A DNA stretch of 64,000 bases, from the NCBI RefSeq assembly GCF_003363265.1, contig NZ_QRBF01000001.1, forward strand, positions 1-64,000, in the 5' to 3' direction. Below, one piece after another: positions 18,401-27,306 of this stretch. Under the pieces are notes generated by a model, which was not told the origin of the DNA, ran no database searches, and saw only the letters and a program-made list of their open reading frames with translations. Each line of letters opens with the position of its first letter. Position 1 is the stretch's first letter. The position numbers were made by a program, and so were the translations under genes. The DNA is from Dyella psychrodurans (GTDB lineage Bacteria; Pseudomonadota; Gammaproteobacteria; Xanthomonadales; Rhodanobacteraceae).

Positions 18401-18974
18401 GGTTGTCGCGCAGCACGTCGTTGCGATGCTCCCAGTCCTGCAGCCAATCGGCACGAAAGACCTGGTATTGATCGAACAGATCGGCAACCTGCATGGCAAG
18501 TCGGTAGGCACCGCGCCAATCGTTGGCCTGACCTAGCAAGGCGCGCAGTGGTGCGAACCCCGGTTCGTCGATGTGCTGCGGCAGCAGGCGCAACAGGCGC
18601 CAAACCAGACGCGACTTGTCGAAGGGCGAGGTTGCCGGCACCGCCGCTTCGCCCAACGCTGCACGATAGGCCTGCCACAGAAAACGACCCGGCAGTTGCA
18701 TGTCCACCGCGGCACTGATGCCCAATCCGCCGGCTTCGATGGGTCGCGCAAGCGCCAGCTTCAGCCATTGCGCGATGCCGTTGCTCTGCACCAGCATCAC
18801 TTCGTTTTCCAGCGGCTGCAGCGGCGCACGTTGCAGCCAGGCCGCCAGCAGGTCGCGCAGGTCTTCCTGGCGATTGCCGTGAATCACCATCAGGCCGGGT
18901 TCGATGGGGATGAGACTGGGCGCGATGTCCGGTGTGCTCACGAGTGATGACGCTGGCTGGGGCTCATGGACCAT
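15447..18974 (-). CDS. recC: exodeoxyribonuclease V gamma subunit RecC
   Basis: 1175 residues. The N-terminus contains VIHGNRQEDLRDLL and VMLVQSNGIAQWL, the inactivated helicase domain typical of RecC; GMNDGDYPR and the C-terminal inactive nuclease fold follow. RecC scans for Chi and splits the DNA strands. First gene of the recCBD operon, coupled to recB by a 4-nt overlap. The start at 18974 gives a short N-terminal extension; Met29 is a possible alternative. Upstream lies the tRNA-Ala transcript on the same strand, stopped by a terminator at 19053-19083. Confidence 0.95.
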   Translation of the reverse strand: MVHEPQPASSLVSTPDIAPSLIPIEPGLMVIHGNRQEDLRDLLAAWLQRAPLQPLENEVMLVQSNGIAQWLKLALARPIEAGGLGISAAVDMQLPGRFLWQAYRAALGEAAVPATSPFDKSRLVWRLLRLLPQHIDEPGFAPLRALLGQANDWRGAYRLAMQVADLFDQYQVFRADWLQDWEHRNDVLRDNLRNRVVELPPAQRWQPRLWRLLLDDVPQAQRDSHRAAVHQHFMQRMQASDMPANALPRRIVVFGITSLPQQVLEALTALARFSQVLLLVTNPCRHYWADIIEDRELLMAEQRRHASKPGTAQEPRYEDLHLHANPLLAAWGKQGRDFIRQLDAFDQPARYRHQFASIKRSIDVFQNIGNDSLLHQVQQAVLDLEAVPVEAAQRKALPADDRSLRFHIAHSPQREVEILHDRLLDLFERATREGRPLAPRDVMVMVPDIRTYAPHIQAVFGRIAPDDPRYLPYSVADQPGRGTSPLLVALEHLLTLAESRFTASDVLDLLDVPSLRRRFGIAEDDLPVLRRWITESGIRWGLDGEQKQALGLPPDEQNSWLFGQRRMLLGYATGDGPSLNGIAPYAEVGGLDAALLGPLSQLLDTLNHYWRLFATSATPIQWSERLRRLLRDCFDTRGDDADTLRIDRLEDALDTWLDACHEASFTHAIPMSVVSEDWLQSIDQNHLSQRFMGGAVNFGTLLPMRAIPFRVVCLLGMNDGDYPRRMSPSDFDLMARAGQHRPGDRSRREDDRYMFLEALLSARDALHISWVGHSVRDNSELPPSVLVGQLRDYLANGWRLPDDRADDADARKRLLASVTTVHPLQPFSARYFTDDPSSQLFTYASEWARARRTAPAAEALQLASWQAPSTLDIGTLQRFLARPAACFYSERLKVRFGETGLAPDDDEPFALDKLENYVATDALLQSALMTEDRGTGSVLAAAQRLRQQGSLPSGGFGALAMNGLSNDVNRILQRWQAFHAHWPKQQPALELRHAHRDVTVEGWLDDLRTGDDGTLARLLPMAGNARDSKNIRYDKLLYPWVLQLLANANDKRVSTYFLAPDATVALHPLERDEAATLLNALLDAWQQGMQAPLPIARRTAYAWLIAARDEKTPFDAAEKCYEGSDATGAPNGEMSRDPCLARTWRSFAALHADGFEHWLPLYRPLLDAAVLEGGA

Positions 18975-19052
18975 CCACTACGGTAATGTGAACAAGTTTG
19001 CCCGATTCGCATCGCAGGATGTGCGACTGCCAAAGGCCGGGCCGGCGTATAC

Positions 19053-19083
19053 GAAAAAGCCCCGGGCGATGCCCAGGGCTTTC
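19053..19083 (-). terminator. Rho-independent terminator of tRNA-Ala
   Basis: Arms 19056-19067 and 19071-19082 pair with one mismatch around a 3-nt loop. On the minus strand the stem is followed by five T. It lies 15 nt after the tRNA-Ala 3' end and before recC. Confidence 0.8.
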
Positions 19084-19097
19084 GGATCGAATGGGAT

Positions 19098-19173
<76 letters not shown>

Positions 19174-19219
19174 ACGCGAGCTGCTCATGGTAGCAGCAGC
19201 CCCCGGGGCAGCCAACCCC

Positions 19220-20335
19220 TCAGTGCGGCAGCAGGCTTGTCAGGCGATCGTGCAGCACGTCCCGGCGCCATCCTTCGAGCGCCTCCGGCCAGCGGGCCGT
19301 GACGACGTATTCCTCCAGTACCTTGCGCGAGCAAAGCAGCCCAGGAGGAAGGTCCAGCTCGGCGGCCGTGCTGTCTACACACTCTTTCATGGCGGCCAAT
19401 GCCTGTTTGGCTTTGCCTTGCGGGTAGGGTGGGATCGATTCGGTGGCGTCCATTTCGTCATCCAAGACGGAGGCGGCCAGCAGTTCGAAGAGCTCTTCGC
19501 GCTGCGAGTGGCGCAGGGCGCGCTGGCCGCTGCTGCGCTGTTCGAGATCCTCCAGATCCGTCGGACGCTGCTGGGCGAAGCTGAGTGCGAGTGTGTCCTC
19601 GACCAGCCACGGGCGTGGCCGGTCGAGTCGACGTGCGGTGGTGTCGCGCCATAGCAGGATCCGGCGCAGCAGGGCCTGCTGTTCGCGTGGCCATTCGGCC
19701 GCGGCGCGCAAGGCGAGTTGCGGTTGCGGATCGCCTTCGCGGGGACAGCTCTTGCGCTTGAGCCGCTCGCAATCTTCCGCGTGCCACGCTGTGCGATCGC
19801 GTTGCGCGAGGCGTTCTCCGAGTTGTCGATGGATGGTGTCGAGGTACACCACGTCGAGCGTCGCGTATGCGCGTTGCGATGCGGTGAGCGGGCGTTGCAT
19901 CCAGTCCGAACGTGTTTCGCCCTTGTCGAGTTCGGCGCCGACCAGCTCTGCGACCAGGGCGCGGTAGCTGATGCCCAGTCCCATGCCACCGAACGCTGCG
20001 GCGATTTGCGTGTCGAACAGCACACCGGGACCTTTGGGCAGCCATGGCGCAAGTGTTTCAAGATCTTCACTCGCGCTATGCATTACGGTGACGACGTTGG
20101 AGCCATTCAGCGGCTGCAACGCTTCGGCGATATCGAAGGCAAGCGGATCGACCAGGGCGTAACGATCGTTCCATCCCAACTGCAATAACGCCAGCTGGGG
20201 GTAGAAAGTGTTGCGGCGCATGAACTCCGTATCCAAGCCGAGCACGGCGCCGGATGGAAGCTCGGACAGCCAGTGTTCAAGTTCGCTGCGTTGTGCGATC
20301 CAGTCTGCCTGGGGCGGCATTGCGGGCAGGGTCAT
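19220..20335 (-). CDS. rnd: ribonuclease D
   Basis: 371 residues. The DEDDy exonuclease motifs are visible: LGLDTEF (D35, E37), the HSASEDLETL region, and RAYATLDVVYL with Tyr and Asp. C-terminal HRDC-type helical domains follow. RNase D trims 3' ends of tRNA precursors. It is encoded 46 bp upstream of tRNA-Ala on the same strand, so readthrough into the tRNA is possible. The 106-bp region upstream separates it from the divergent gene at 20442. Confidence 0.93.
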   Translation of the reverse strand: MTLPAMPPQADWIAQRSELEHWLSELPSGAVLGLDTEFMRRNTFYPQLALLQLGWNDRYALVDPLAFDIAEALQPLNGSNVVTVMHSASEDLETLAPWLPKGPGVLFDTQIAAAFGGMGLGISYRALVAELVGAELDKGETRSDWMQRPLTASQRAYATLDVVYLDTIHRQLGERLAQRDRTAWHAEDCERLKRKSCPREGDPQPQLALRAAAEWPREQQALLRRILLWRDTTARRLDRPRPWLVEDTLALSFAQQRPTDLEDLEQRSSGQRALRHSQREELFELLAASVLDDEMDATESIPPYPQGKAKQALAAMKECVDSTAAELDLPPGLLCSRKVLEEYVVTARWPEALEGWRRDVLHDRLTSLLPH

Positions 20336-20441
20336 GCGCGTTCCTTGGACCGACCGGGCAAGCGATCTGCGATTGCCCCGTCATCGGCGGTGCCATATGG
20401 TAAGCAGCGAACCATAGCAGGCCAGCCACGGAACGCCCACC

Positions 20442-22394
20442 ATGCCGAGCAAGGAAACCGTACAACGTCAACGCGCGCTCGGTGGGGCGCTCGGCGTGAT
20501 TGTGCTGGCGTGCGGGCTTACGTATCACTTTTTTCCACGCATCTTCCACGTCACTCCCGAAGAAGTGGCCAATCCGCCAAGCGTGCCGGGGGCGCGCCGC
20601 TTCGCGCCGACCGTGCCCGCCCGTGCGGGCAGCGTGATGCCCTCGGCGCAGGACGAGCTCAACGCCGGCCCGCCTTTGACCTTGGCGCCGACGGCGGTGA
20701 TTGCCTCGCGCCTCAATCGCACGAGCGCACCGTTGCCCGAGCAGCTGTCGGCCGACACGCCCGAAGTCAAGGCGTTGCTGGAGCGCGCGAACAAGGCGTT
20801 CCTGGCGGGGCAGATAGCGGGCCCGAAGAACAGCGCGGCGGATTTGTACCAGCAGGCGCTCAAACTGAAGCCGGACAGTCGCGCTGCCGCGCAGGGTCTC
20901 GATCAGGTGCGCACGCATCTGATTGCGGAGATCACGCAGGACATCGCCATTGGCGACTCCGGATCGGCAGGTGCGTTGCTCGACAGCCTCAAGACCATGC
21001 CCAACTCGACCAGCGACGTGGCGCCGCTCGAGGCCAGCATGAAGACGCTCAATCAAGTGCGCCCGATGCTGGCCAAGGCCGCGGATCTGTTGCAGCAGGG
21101 CAGTGCCGACCAACCCGCCGGCAACAACGCGCTCGATTTGTACCGGCAGGTGCAGAAGCTCGATGCGCAAAATGCCGTCGCCGCACAGGGCATTCTGCAA
21201 GTTCAGCGTGTTGTGCTGGATCGCGCCCTGGCCGCCGTGGCGCAAAACGATTTCGCCGGTGCGGAAAAAGCCATCGACGAAGCGCAGTCCATCCAGGCCG
21301 ATTCGCCGCAACTGCAGAATGTGCGAAGCCAGGTCGACGGCATTCGCCAGCAGCGCGCGGCCGGCGTGTTGGCGCAGGCGCGCACGGCGTTGGAAGCGGG
21401 AAATGTGGCGCTGGCCAAGCAGCTCGCAGGACAGGCGCAGGCGATCAGTCCGCAGGTGGCCGGTATCGATGAATTCGAAGAGCGCCTGACCAATGCGCGC
21501 CTGTATTCCAGTTACAAGCCCGGTCAAGTTTTCACCGACCACTTCGTCGACATGAATGGACACTCGCCGACCATGCTGGTCGTTCCCACGGGCAGCTACA
21601 TGATGGGCGCGCCCGATGGCGAGGTGGGTAGTACCGATGCGCAGATGCCCCAGCATCAAGTGACCATCGAACAAGGCTTCGCGTTGTCGCAAACCGATAT
21701 CACGGTGGGCCAGTTTCGCGATTTCGTTCGTGCCAGCGGTTACAAGCCCGATTCGGTCACCAATGGCGGCGCCAGTGTTTATGACGAGAGCAGCGGCGTC
21801 ATGCGCGACGACAGCAGCGCCACCTGGGCGTCGGACTACGCGGGACGTTCCGCCGCAGACAATCTGCCCGTCGTGAACATTTCGTGGAACGACGCGAATG
21901 CCTACGTCCAATGGTTGAGCCAGCGCACGGGCAAGAAATATCGTCTCCCGAGTGAATCGGAATTCGAATATGCACTGCGCGGTGGGACCACCACGCGCTA
22001 CTGGTGGGGCAAAGGCCTGCCAAGCAGCAAAGTGGAAAACCTCACCGGTTCGCTCGATCGTTCGCCGAGCGGGCGACGCTGGAGTCATGCTTTCCAGGGC
22101 TACGGCGATGGCTATTGGGGGCCGGCCCCGGTGATGACATTCGCGCCCAACCCATTCGGCCTGTACGACATCGACGGCAACGTGTCAGAGTGGATGGCCG
22201 ATTGCTGGCACGACAACTACATTCGCGCGCCTTCCGACGGCAGTGCATGGGTCAATCCGGGATGCGGCTTGCGCGTGGTGCGTGGCGGGTCGTGGGGCAG
22301 TTCGCCCGATCAGGTGAATTCGGCGTATCGCCAGGGCGCCGATGCAAGCATCCGCAGCGGTCGCGTGGGTTTTCGCATTCTGCGCGAGCTGTGA
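20442..22394 (+). CDS. membrane-anchored formylglycine-generating-enzyme-like (SUMF1/FGE) protein
   Basis: 650 residues. An N-terminal membrane anchor (about residues 13-32, GGALGVIVLACGLTYHFF) is followed by a Pro-rich linker, then an alpha-helical TPR-like region to about residue 345 with repeated patterns such as DLYQQALKLKPD and DLYRQVQKLDAQ. The C-terminal FGE-sulfatase domain starts near VPTGSYMMGAPDGEVGS (about 377) and ends with RVVRGGSWGSSPDQVNSAYR and GRVGFRILREL. Many bacterial FGE-like proteins are not sulfatase activators and bind or modify other partners; no sulfatase gene is nearby, so the substrate is unknown. The helical region plus the membrane anchor suggests a periplasmic complex. 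Its regulation is not evident. Confidence 0.75.
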   Translation: MPSKETVQRQRALGGALGVIVLACGLTYHFFPRIFHVTPEEVANPPSVPGARRFAPTVPARAGSVMPSAQDELNAGPPLTLAPTAVIASRLNRTSAPLPEQLSADTPEVKALLERANKAFLAGQIAGPKNSAADLYQQALKLKPDSRAAAQGLDQVRTHLIAEITQDIAIGDSGSAGALLDSLKTMPNSTSDVAPLEASMKTLNQVRPMLAKAADLLQQGSADQPAGNNALDLYRQVQKLDAQNAVAAQGILQVQRVVLDRALAAVAQNDFAGAEKAIDEAQSIQADSPQLQNVRSQVDGIRQQRAAGVLAQARTALEAGNVALAKQLAGQAQAISPQVAGIDEFEERLTNARLYSSYKPGQVFTDHFVDMNGHSPTMLVVPTGSYMMGAPDGEVGSTDAQMPQHQVTIEQGFALSQTDITVGQFRDFVRASGYKPDSVTNGGASVYDESSGVMRDDSSATWASDYAGRSAADNLPVVNISWNDANAYVQWLSQRTGKKYRLPSESEFEYALRGGTTTRYWWGKGLPSSKVENLTGSLDRSPSGRRWSHAFQGYGDGYWGPAPVMTFAPNPFGLYDIDGNVSEWMADCWHDNYIRAPSDGSAWVNPGCGLRVVRGGSWGSSPDQVNSAYRQGADASIRSGRVGFRILREL

Positions 22395-22412
22395 GGGGGA
22401 AACCCCGAAACG

Positions 22413-22436
22413 AAAAAGCCGCCTTGCGGCGGCTTT
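22413..22436 (-). terminator. bidirectional terminator between FGE-like gene and tRNA-Leu
   Basis: A 9-bp perfect stem (22415-22423 with 22428-22436) has a TTGC loop. On the minus strand it is followed by a T run (five), fitting termination of tRNA-Leu. On the plus strand only three T follow, so it may also end the FGE-like gene. Confidence 0.75.
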
Positions 22437-22444
22437 CAATGATC

Positions 22445-22530
<86 letters not shown>

Positions 22531-22681
22531 GGTGTCGCGTGAGCCTTTAGGGCTGTGCGAGCCGCGTAGAGTAGGCATCGGCGGGCGTCTTGTCAACTGT
22601 TTCTTCACGGTGTCCGTGTAGGCGAACAGCGACTTCAGACGGACCATTTATCGAATCGTTCATCAAGGCGATACTTACGCT

Positions 22682-25285
22682 GTGACCCCGAAAAAAAATC
22701 GAAGCAAGGAAAAAGCGCCGCGCAAAGTGACCAAGGTCCCCAAGGGACGGTCTGGTGCGGAGAAGGCTGCGCGTCGCGGCTATGCAGCGTCGTCCGAGGA
22801 GAAGGCAGCGGCCAAGCGGCCGCAAGATCCTTTTGCCAAGCGCGAGGCAGAGCGCTATGAACGCCCCATACCCAGCCGCGAGGCCATCCTGGCCCTGCTT
22901 GAGGAGCGCGGCGAACTGCTGACCGAGGCGCGTGTCGCCGAAGCACTGCAGCTGCATGACGAGTACAGCATCCTCGCCTTGTCCAAACGGCTCACGGCGA
23001 TGGTGCGCGACGGTCAGCTGCTGCTCGGCCGCCGTGGCGGCTATGCGCCGGCACGCAAGCTGGACCTGATTCCCGGCGTTGTCCTGGCAAACGCCGAGGG
23101 CTACGGTTTCCTGCGCCCGGATGAGGGTGGCGATGATCTCTATCTTTCGCCTTATCAGATGCGCAGCGTGATGCATGGAGACCGCGTGCTCGCGAGCGTG
23201 GTGGGCGTGGATCGTCGCGGGCGTCGGCAGGGTGCCATCGTCGAAGTGTTGCAGCGACGCTCGCCACGGCTGGTGGGCCGTGTGGTGATCGATAACGGCG
23301 TCACGCTGGTGGTGCCGGATGATCGCCGCTTGCATCAGGACGTGATGATCGTTCCCGGCAAGGAGCAGGGCGCACGTTCCGGGCAGATCGTGGTGGCTGA
23401 AATCACCGATCCGCCGACCGCCTATCGTGGCCCACTCGGTGCGATTCGCGCGGTGCTTGGTGAACGCCTGCAGCCATCGTTGCTGGTGGAAATGGCGATT
23501 GCCAGCCACGACCTGCCGCACGAATGGCCGCCGGAAGTACTGCGCGAAGCGGCGCAGATCGAGCCAGAAGTGACCGTGGCCGAGCGGGAAGGCCGCGTGG
23601 ATCTGCGCAAGCTGCCGCTCGTGACGATCGATGGCGCGGACGCGCGGGATTTCGACGACGCGGTCTATGCCGAACCCAGACGTGGCGGCGGCTGGCGCTT
23701 GATCGTGGCGATTGCCGATGTATCGCACTACGTGCGCGTCGGAAGCGCGTTGGATAAGGAAGCCTACGAACGCAGCACGTCTACATACTTTCCGGGGTTC
23801 GTGGTGCCGATGCTGCCGGAAACACTGTCCAACGGCATCTGCTCGCTCAATCCGAAGGTGGAACGCCTGTGCATGGTGTGCGACATGCAGGTCGATGTGT
23901 CGGGCGAAGTGGTCAAGTCGAAGTTCTACGACGCAGTGATGCTTTCGCACGCGCGTCTGACGTACGACAAGGTCTGGCAGGCGATCGGCCTGGAAGGCGC
24001 CGACGCATTGCATGAAGTGGCCGATGTACTGCCGCATCTGCGCAACCTGCATGCGTTGTACAAGGCGATGTCCGAGCAGCGCCGTCGCCGCGGCGCCATC
24101 GACTTCGAAACGCCGGAAGTGAAGTTCCGTCTCGATCAGACGGGCGAAGTGGAAGCGGTGGGCGCGGTGGAGCGTAACGACGCGCACAAGCTCATCGAGG
24201 AATGCATGATCGCCGCCAATGTGCAGGCGGCCCTGTTCCTCGAGAAGCGCAAGATTCCCGCCCTGTATCGTGCGCACGAGCCGCCGCCGGCCGAAAAATA
24301 CGAAGACCTGCAGCAGTTCCTGCGTGAATTCAAACTGCGCATGCCGCCGCTGGAAGATGTGACACCCGGCGATTTCGCGGAAGTGTTGCGCATGGTGCAT
24401 GACCGGCCCGAACGGGAACTCATTCAATCGGTGCTGTTGCGTGCGCAGAGCATGGCGGCTTATCAGCCCGGCAATCGCGGCCATTTTGGCCTGGCGTTGA
24501 GCGCCTATGCGCACTTCACCTCGCCGATTCGCCGTTATCCGGATCTACTGGTCCATCGCGCGATCCGTTACGCGCTCAAGAGCGGCAAGCCCGACGCGTA
24601 CGATTACACCGATGCCGCGATGGCGGCGATGGCCTTGCACTGCTCGCAGCGTGAACGTCGCGCCGAGGAAGCCGAGCGCGATGTGGACGAGCGGTTCCGC
24701 TGCGCCTGGATGGCCAAGCATGTCGGCGAAGAGTTCGAGGGTACGGTCACTGGCGTGACGTCGTTCGGTCTGTTCGTGGAACTGGACGAATCGAAAGTGT
24801 CCGGTCTGGTGCACATCAGCCAGCTCTCCAACGACTATTACCACTTCGACCCGGTGAGGCATCTGCTGAAAGGCGAGCGCAGTGGCGTGCAGTTCCGGCT
24901 GGGCGATCATGTGCGCGTGCAAGTTTTGCGAGCAAGCCTTGAGGACCGCAAGATCGATTTTCGATTGGTGCAGCCGACGAAGAAGGGCGCTCCAATTCCG
25001 GCACCGACTACGCAGCGCGCCTACGATTATGCGGCGGCCGGCGAGCGGTATTCGCTGCCGTCGGGTCGTAAACCGTTGCCGACGCTGCCTGCTGTGCCCG
25101 CGCGCGATGGCGCGAAGGAAAAACACGGCGCAGCCAAGCCCGGCAAGAAAGCCTGGGTGGAGAAATCCACCGTTGCGCCCGACAAGCGCAAGAGCAAACA
25201 GAAGGCCCCCGGTAGCAAGGCTGCAGGCACGGACAAGGTGCACGCTAAAAAAGCGGGCGCGAAGAAGGCAAAAGGTAAACGATGA
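22682..25285 (+). CDS. rnr: ribonuclease R
   Basis: 867 residues from GTG 22682; no strong Shine-Dalgarno is seen, so the start is uncertain. Order of parts: basic Lys-rich N-terminal stretch, helical and cold-shock RNA binding domains (about 55-220), RNB catalytic domain with DGADARDFDDAV (about 316-327) supplying the metal-binding aspartates, S1 domain starting near residue 683 (GTVTGVTSFGLFVEL), and a Lys/Ala-rich tail after about 790. RNase R is a 3'-5' exonuclease that degrades structured RNA and acts in rRNA quality control and tmRNA-linked decay. First gene of an operon with rlmB; the stop overlaps the rlmB start as ATGA. Confidence 0.93.
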   Translation: MTPKKNRSKEKAPRKVTKVPKGRSGAEKAARRGYAASSEEKAAAKRPQDPFAKREAERYERPIPSREAILALLEERGELLTEARVAEALQLHDEYSILALSKRLTAMVRDGQLLLGRRGGYAPARKLDLIPGVVLANAEGYGFLRPDEGGDDLYLSPYQMRSVMHGDRVLASVVGVDRRGRRQGAIVEVLQRRSPRLVGRVVIDNGVTLVVPDDRRLHQDVMIVPGKEQGARSGQIVVAEITDPPTAYRGPLGAIRAVLGERLQPSLLVEMAIASHDLPHEWPPEVLREAAQIEPEVTVAEREGRVDLRKLPLVTIDGADARDFDDAVYAEPRRGGGWRLIVAIADVSHYVRVGSALDKEAYERSTSTYFPGFVVPMLPETLSNGICSLNPKVERLCMVCDMQVDVSGEVVKSKFYDAVMLSHARLTYDKVWQAIGLEGADALHEVADVLPHLRNLHALYKAMSEQRRRRGAIDFETPEVKFRLDQTGEVEAVGAVERNDAHKLIEECMIAANVQAALFLEKRKIPALYRAHEPPPAEKYEDLQQFLREFKLRMPPLEDVTPGDFAEVLRMVHDRPERELIQSVLLRAQSMAAYQPGNRGHFGLALSAYAHFTSPIRRYPDLLVHRAIRYALKSGKPDAYDYTDAAMAAMALHCSQRERRAEEAERDVDERFRCAWMAKHVGEEFEGTVTGVTSFGLFVELDESKVSGLVHISQLSNDYYHFDPVRHLLKGERSGVQFRLGDHVRVQVLRASLEDRKIDFRLVQPTKKGAPIPAPTTQRAYDYAAAGERYSLPSGRKPLPTLPAVPARDGAKEKHGAAKPGKKAWVEKSTVAPDKRKSKQKAPGSKAAGTDKVHAKKAGAKKAKGKR

Positions 25286-26025
25286 GCGAGAGTTGGATCG
25301 TCGGGATCAACCCGGTGGATGGTGCGTTGAGCAACGACGCCGAGCGCGTTAGCGAGATACTGGTGGAGAACGGCCAGCGCAATCCGCGCGTGCATGAATT
25401 GGCCGAGCGTGCCAAGGCTTTGAAGATTCCCGTTCATCATCGTCCGCGCGAACAGCTTGATCGTCTGGCTGGCGAGGCACGTCATCAAGGTATTGCGGCG
25501 CTTTATCAGCCTCCGCCGTTGGCGGGCGAAAGCGACTTGCCCGAATTGATCGAAAAGGCAGGCCATGACGCGTTGGTGCTGGTGCTCGACGGTGTCACCG
25601 ATCCGCATAATCTGGGCGCATGTCTGCGCAGCGCTGCGGCGGCCAATGTGACGGCCGTGGTGGTGCCCAAGGATCGCGCGGTGGGTCTGACACCGGTGGT
25701 TCGCCGTGCTTCGGCAGGCGGCGCGGATCGCGTGCCGCTGATTGCCGCGACCAATCTTGCGCGCGCCTTGAGGACGCTCAAAGATGCAGGCGTATGGATT
25801 ACCGGCCTGGCTGGCGATACGGACAAGTCGATCTACGACATGGATTTGAAGGGGCCGGTAGCGTTGGTGCTGGGTAGCGAAGGCGAAGGCATTCGCCGAC
25901 TGACGCGCGAGACCTGCGACTTCGTGGCGAAGATTCCCATGCCCGGTACGATGGAAAGCCTCAATGTATCGGTGGCGACCGGTATCGTCCTGTTCGAGGC
26001 CCTGCGTCAAAGAGGTGTGCGATGA
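25282..26025 (+). CDS. rlmB: 23S rRNA 2'-O-methyltransferase RlmB
   Basis: 247 residues. The SPOUT/TrmH motifs are present: LVLDGVTDPHNLGACLRSA, VALVLGSEGEGIRRL and IPMPGTMESLNVSVATGI, which build the knotted SAM site. RlmB methylates G2251 in the peptidyl transferase loop of 23S rRNA. It is coupled to rnr by a 4-nt overlap and to the next small gene by another ATGA overlap. This is the common gammaproteobacterial rnr-rlmB pair. Confidence 0.93.
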   Translation: MSESWIVGINPVDGALSNDAERVSEILVENGQRNPRVHELAERAKALKIPVHHRPREQLDRLAGEARHQGIAALYQPPPLAGESDLPELIEKAGHDALVLVLDGVTDPHNLGACLRSAAAANVTAVVVPKDRAVGLTPVVRRASAGGADRVPLIAATNLARALRTLKDAGVWITGLAGDTDKSIYDMDLKGPVALVLGSEGEGIRRLTRETCDFVAKIPMPGTMESLNVSVATGIVLFEALRQRGVR

Positions 26026-26309
26026 CGTTCTACTGGCACGATTGGGCCGGCTACATCGGCGTAGTGCTCGTGCTGCTGGCCTTTTTGCTGCTGCAGGCTC
26101 ACAAGCTGCACGGCAATGGCCTGGTCTACCAGCTGATGAACGTGCTGGGTGCCGTCGGCGTGATGCTGTCGCTGTTGTTCGGCAGCTTCAATGCGGCTGC
26201 CTTCTTCATGCAGCTTGCGTGGTTGCTGATTGGTATTTATGGCATTGGGCGCAGTGCGCGCTTGCGAAAGGAAGCGCGAGACGCAGGGCACGGCGTGGAG
26301 CCGCGATAA
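26022..26309 (+). CDS. small inner-membrane protein, CBU_0592-like
   Basis: 95 residues with three hydrophobic segments (about 9-24, 36-54 and 58-75) and a basic C-terminal tail. The pattern (WAGYIGVVLVLLAFLLLQ, then GLVYQLMNVLGAVG) resembles the CBU_0592-like family of small membrane proteins of unknown function. It is coupled to rlmB by an ATGA overlap, so it is made together with rnr and rlmB. No catalytic residues stand out. Membrane location is clear; function is unknown. Confidence 0.75.
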   Translation: MTFYWHDWAGYIGVVLVLLAFLLLQAHKLHGNGLVYQLMNVLGAVGVMLSLLFGSFNAAAFFMQLAWLLIGIYGIGRSARLRKEARDAGHGVEPR

Positions 26310-26394
26310 GGGCTGGGCAGGTTCGCGGCCGACTTACGCTTGTCTCACGAACGCTTGTCTCACGAAAACGCTAACGTTCCGGAACAGCTGTTAG

Positions 26395-26427
26395 TGCCTC
26401 ACCGTCATTCGGAATGACGGTGAGGCA
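26395..26427. terminator. REP-like perfect palindrome, bidirectional terminator
   Basis: A 16-bp perfect inverted repeat (26395-26410 with 26412-26427) sits between two convergent operons (rnr operon and pst-phoU). Its arm contains CCTCACCGTCATTC, also found in the element at 63789-63920. Just upstream, an ACGCTTGTCTCACGA word occurs twice in tandem (about 26336-26365). It could end both transcripts. Confidence 0.55.
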
Positions 26428-26452
26428 CCGACATACGTCGGAAAATGTTTTC

Positions 26453-27187
26453 TCAGTCCGGACGATTGCCCAGCTTCACCGGCTCAGGATTGGACGTCAG
26501 GTCGCGCTTGTCGCGCGGAGCAGTCAACGGCTCGCCCTTCACCTGGTACCACACGTTCTCGGCGATGTTGGTGGCATGGTCGCCGATGCGTTCGATGTTC
26601 TTGGCCATGAACAACAGATGGGTGCACGGCGTGATCACGCGCGGGTCTTCCATCATGTAAGTGAGCAATTCGCGGAAGTAGGCGGTGTAGGCTTCGTCCA
26701 GCTCCACGTCGTCGTGCCACACCTTGAGGGCGCGTTCGGCGTCGCGGTCGCGGTGGGCGCGCAGTACCTCGCGTACTTCTTCAGCGGCCAATTCGGCAAG
26801 GTGGGCCAGGCCACCCGTGGGCGTGAGCGGCGCAGCCATCGACAGCGGAATGGAGCGCTTGGCGACGTTCGCGGCATAGTCGCCGATGCGTTCGATGTCC
26901 GCCGCGATGCGCAGGGCCGCGAAAACATTGCGAAGGTCGCCGGCGATAGGCGCGCGCAGCGCCAGCAGGCGGACCACGTCGTGGCTGATTTCCTGTTCGA
27001 GCTGGTCGATCGCGTCGTCGTTGTGCACCACGTGCTGTGCGGCGCGCTCATCGCGGCGTTCGACGACGTCGATGGCCGCCTCCAGCTGGCTTACGGCCAG
27101 CTCACCCATGCGAACCAGTTCGCCGGTCAGGCGAATCAGCTCGTCGTCGTAGCTCTTGATGATGTGTTCCTTGCCGCTGCCGCTCAT
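26453..27187 (-). CDS. phoU: phosphate signalling protein PhoU
   Basis: 244 residues from ATG 27187; the frame extends further upstream but only across the pstB-phoU spacer. Two PhoU helical repeats are seen, with the metal-binding motif DIERIGDYAANVA in the first and NIERIGDHATNIAE in the second. PhoU links the Pst transporter to the PhoR kinase and represses the PHO regulon when phosphate is plentiful. Last gene of pstS-pstC-pstA-pstB-phoU. The 119-bp spacer before it carries a repeat hairpin at 27261-27282 that may tune its level. Confidence 0.94.
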   Translation of the reverse strand: MSGSGKEHIIKSYDDELIRLTGELVRMGELAVSQLEAAIDVVERRDERAAQHVVHNDDAIDQLEQEISHDVVRLLALRAPIAGDLRNVFAALRIAADIERIGDYAANVAKRSIPLSMAAPLTPTGGLAHLAELAAEEVREVLRAHRDRDAERALKVWHDDVELDEAYTAYFRELLTYMMEDPRVITPCTHLLFMAKNIERIGDHATNIAENVWYQVKGEPLTAPRDKRDLTSNPEPVKLGNRPD

Positions 27188-27260
27188 GGGGTGTTGCCTC
27201 GTAGATGAAATTGGAAGAGGGGCCTGTTGAGTGTCTCGCGAGGGTGGCCCCTCACCCTGA

Positions 27261-27282
27261 CCCTCTCCCCGGAGGGAGAGGG
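27261..27282. repeat. REP-like hairpin between pstB and phoU
   Basis: CCCTCTCCC (27261-27269) pairs with GGGAGAGGG (27274-27282), preceded by CCCCTCACCCTGA. This looks like the dispersed intergenic hairpins common in Lysobacterales genomes. Its position inside an operon suggests mRNA stabilisation or partial attenuation rather than full termination. Confidence 0.5.
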
Positions 27283-27306
27283 AAACAAGTGGACACTTCG
27301 CGCCGA

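Noticed and set aside
22547-24514. 655-codon frame antisense to rnr
   Set aside because: Shadow of a well-supported gene in GC-rich DNA; no homology-like motifs.
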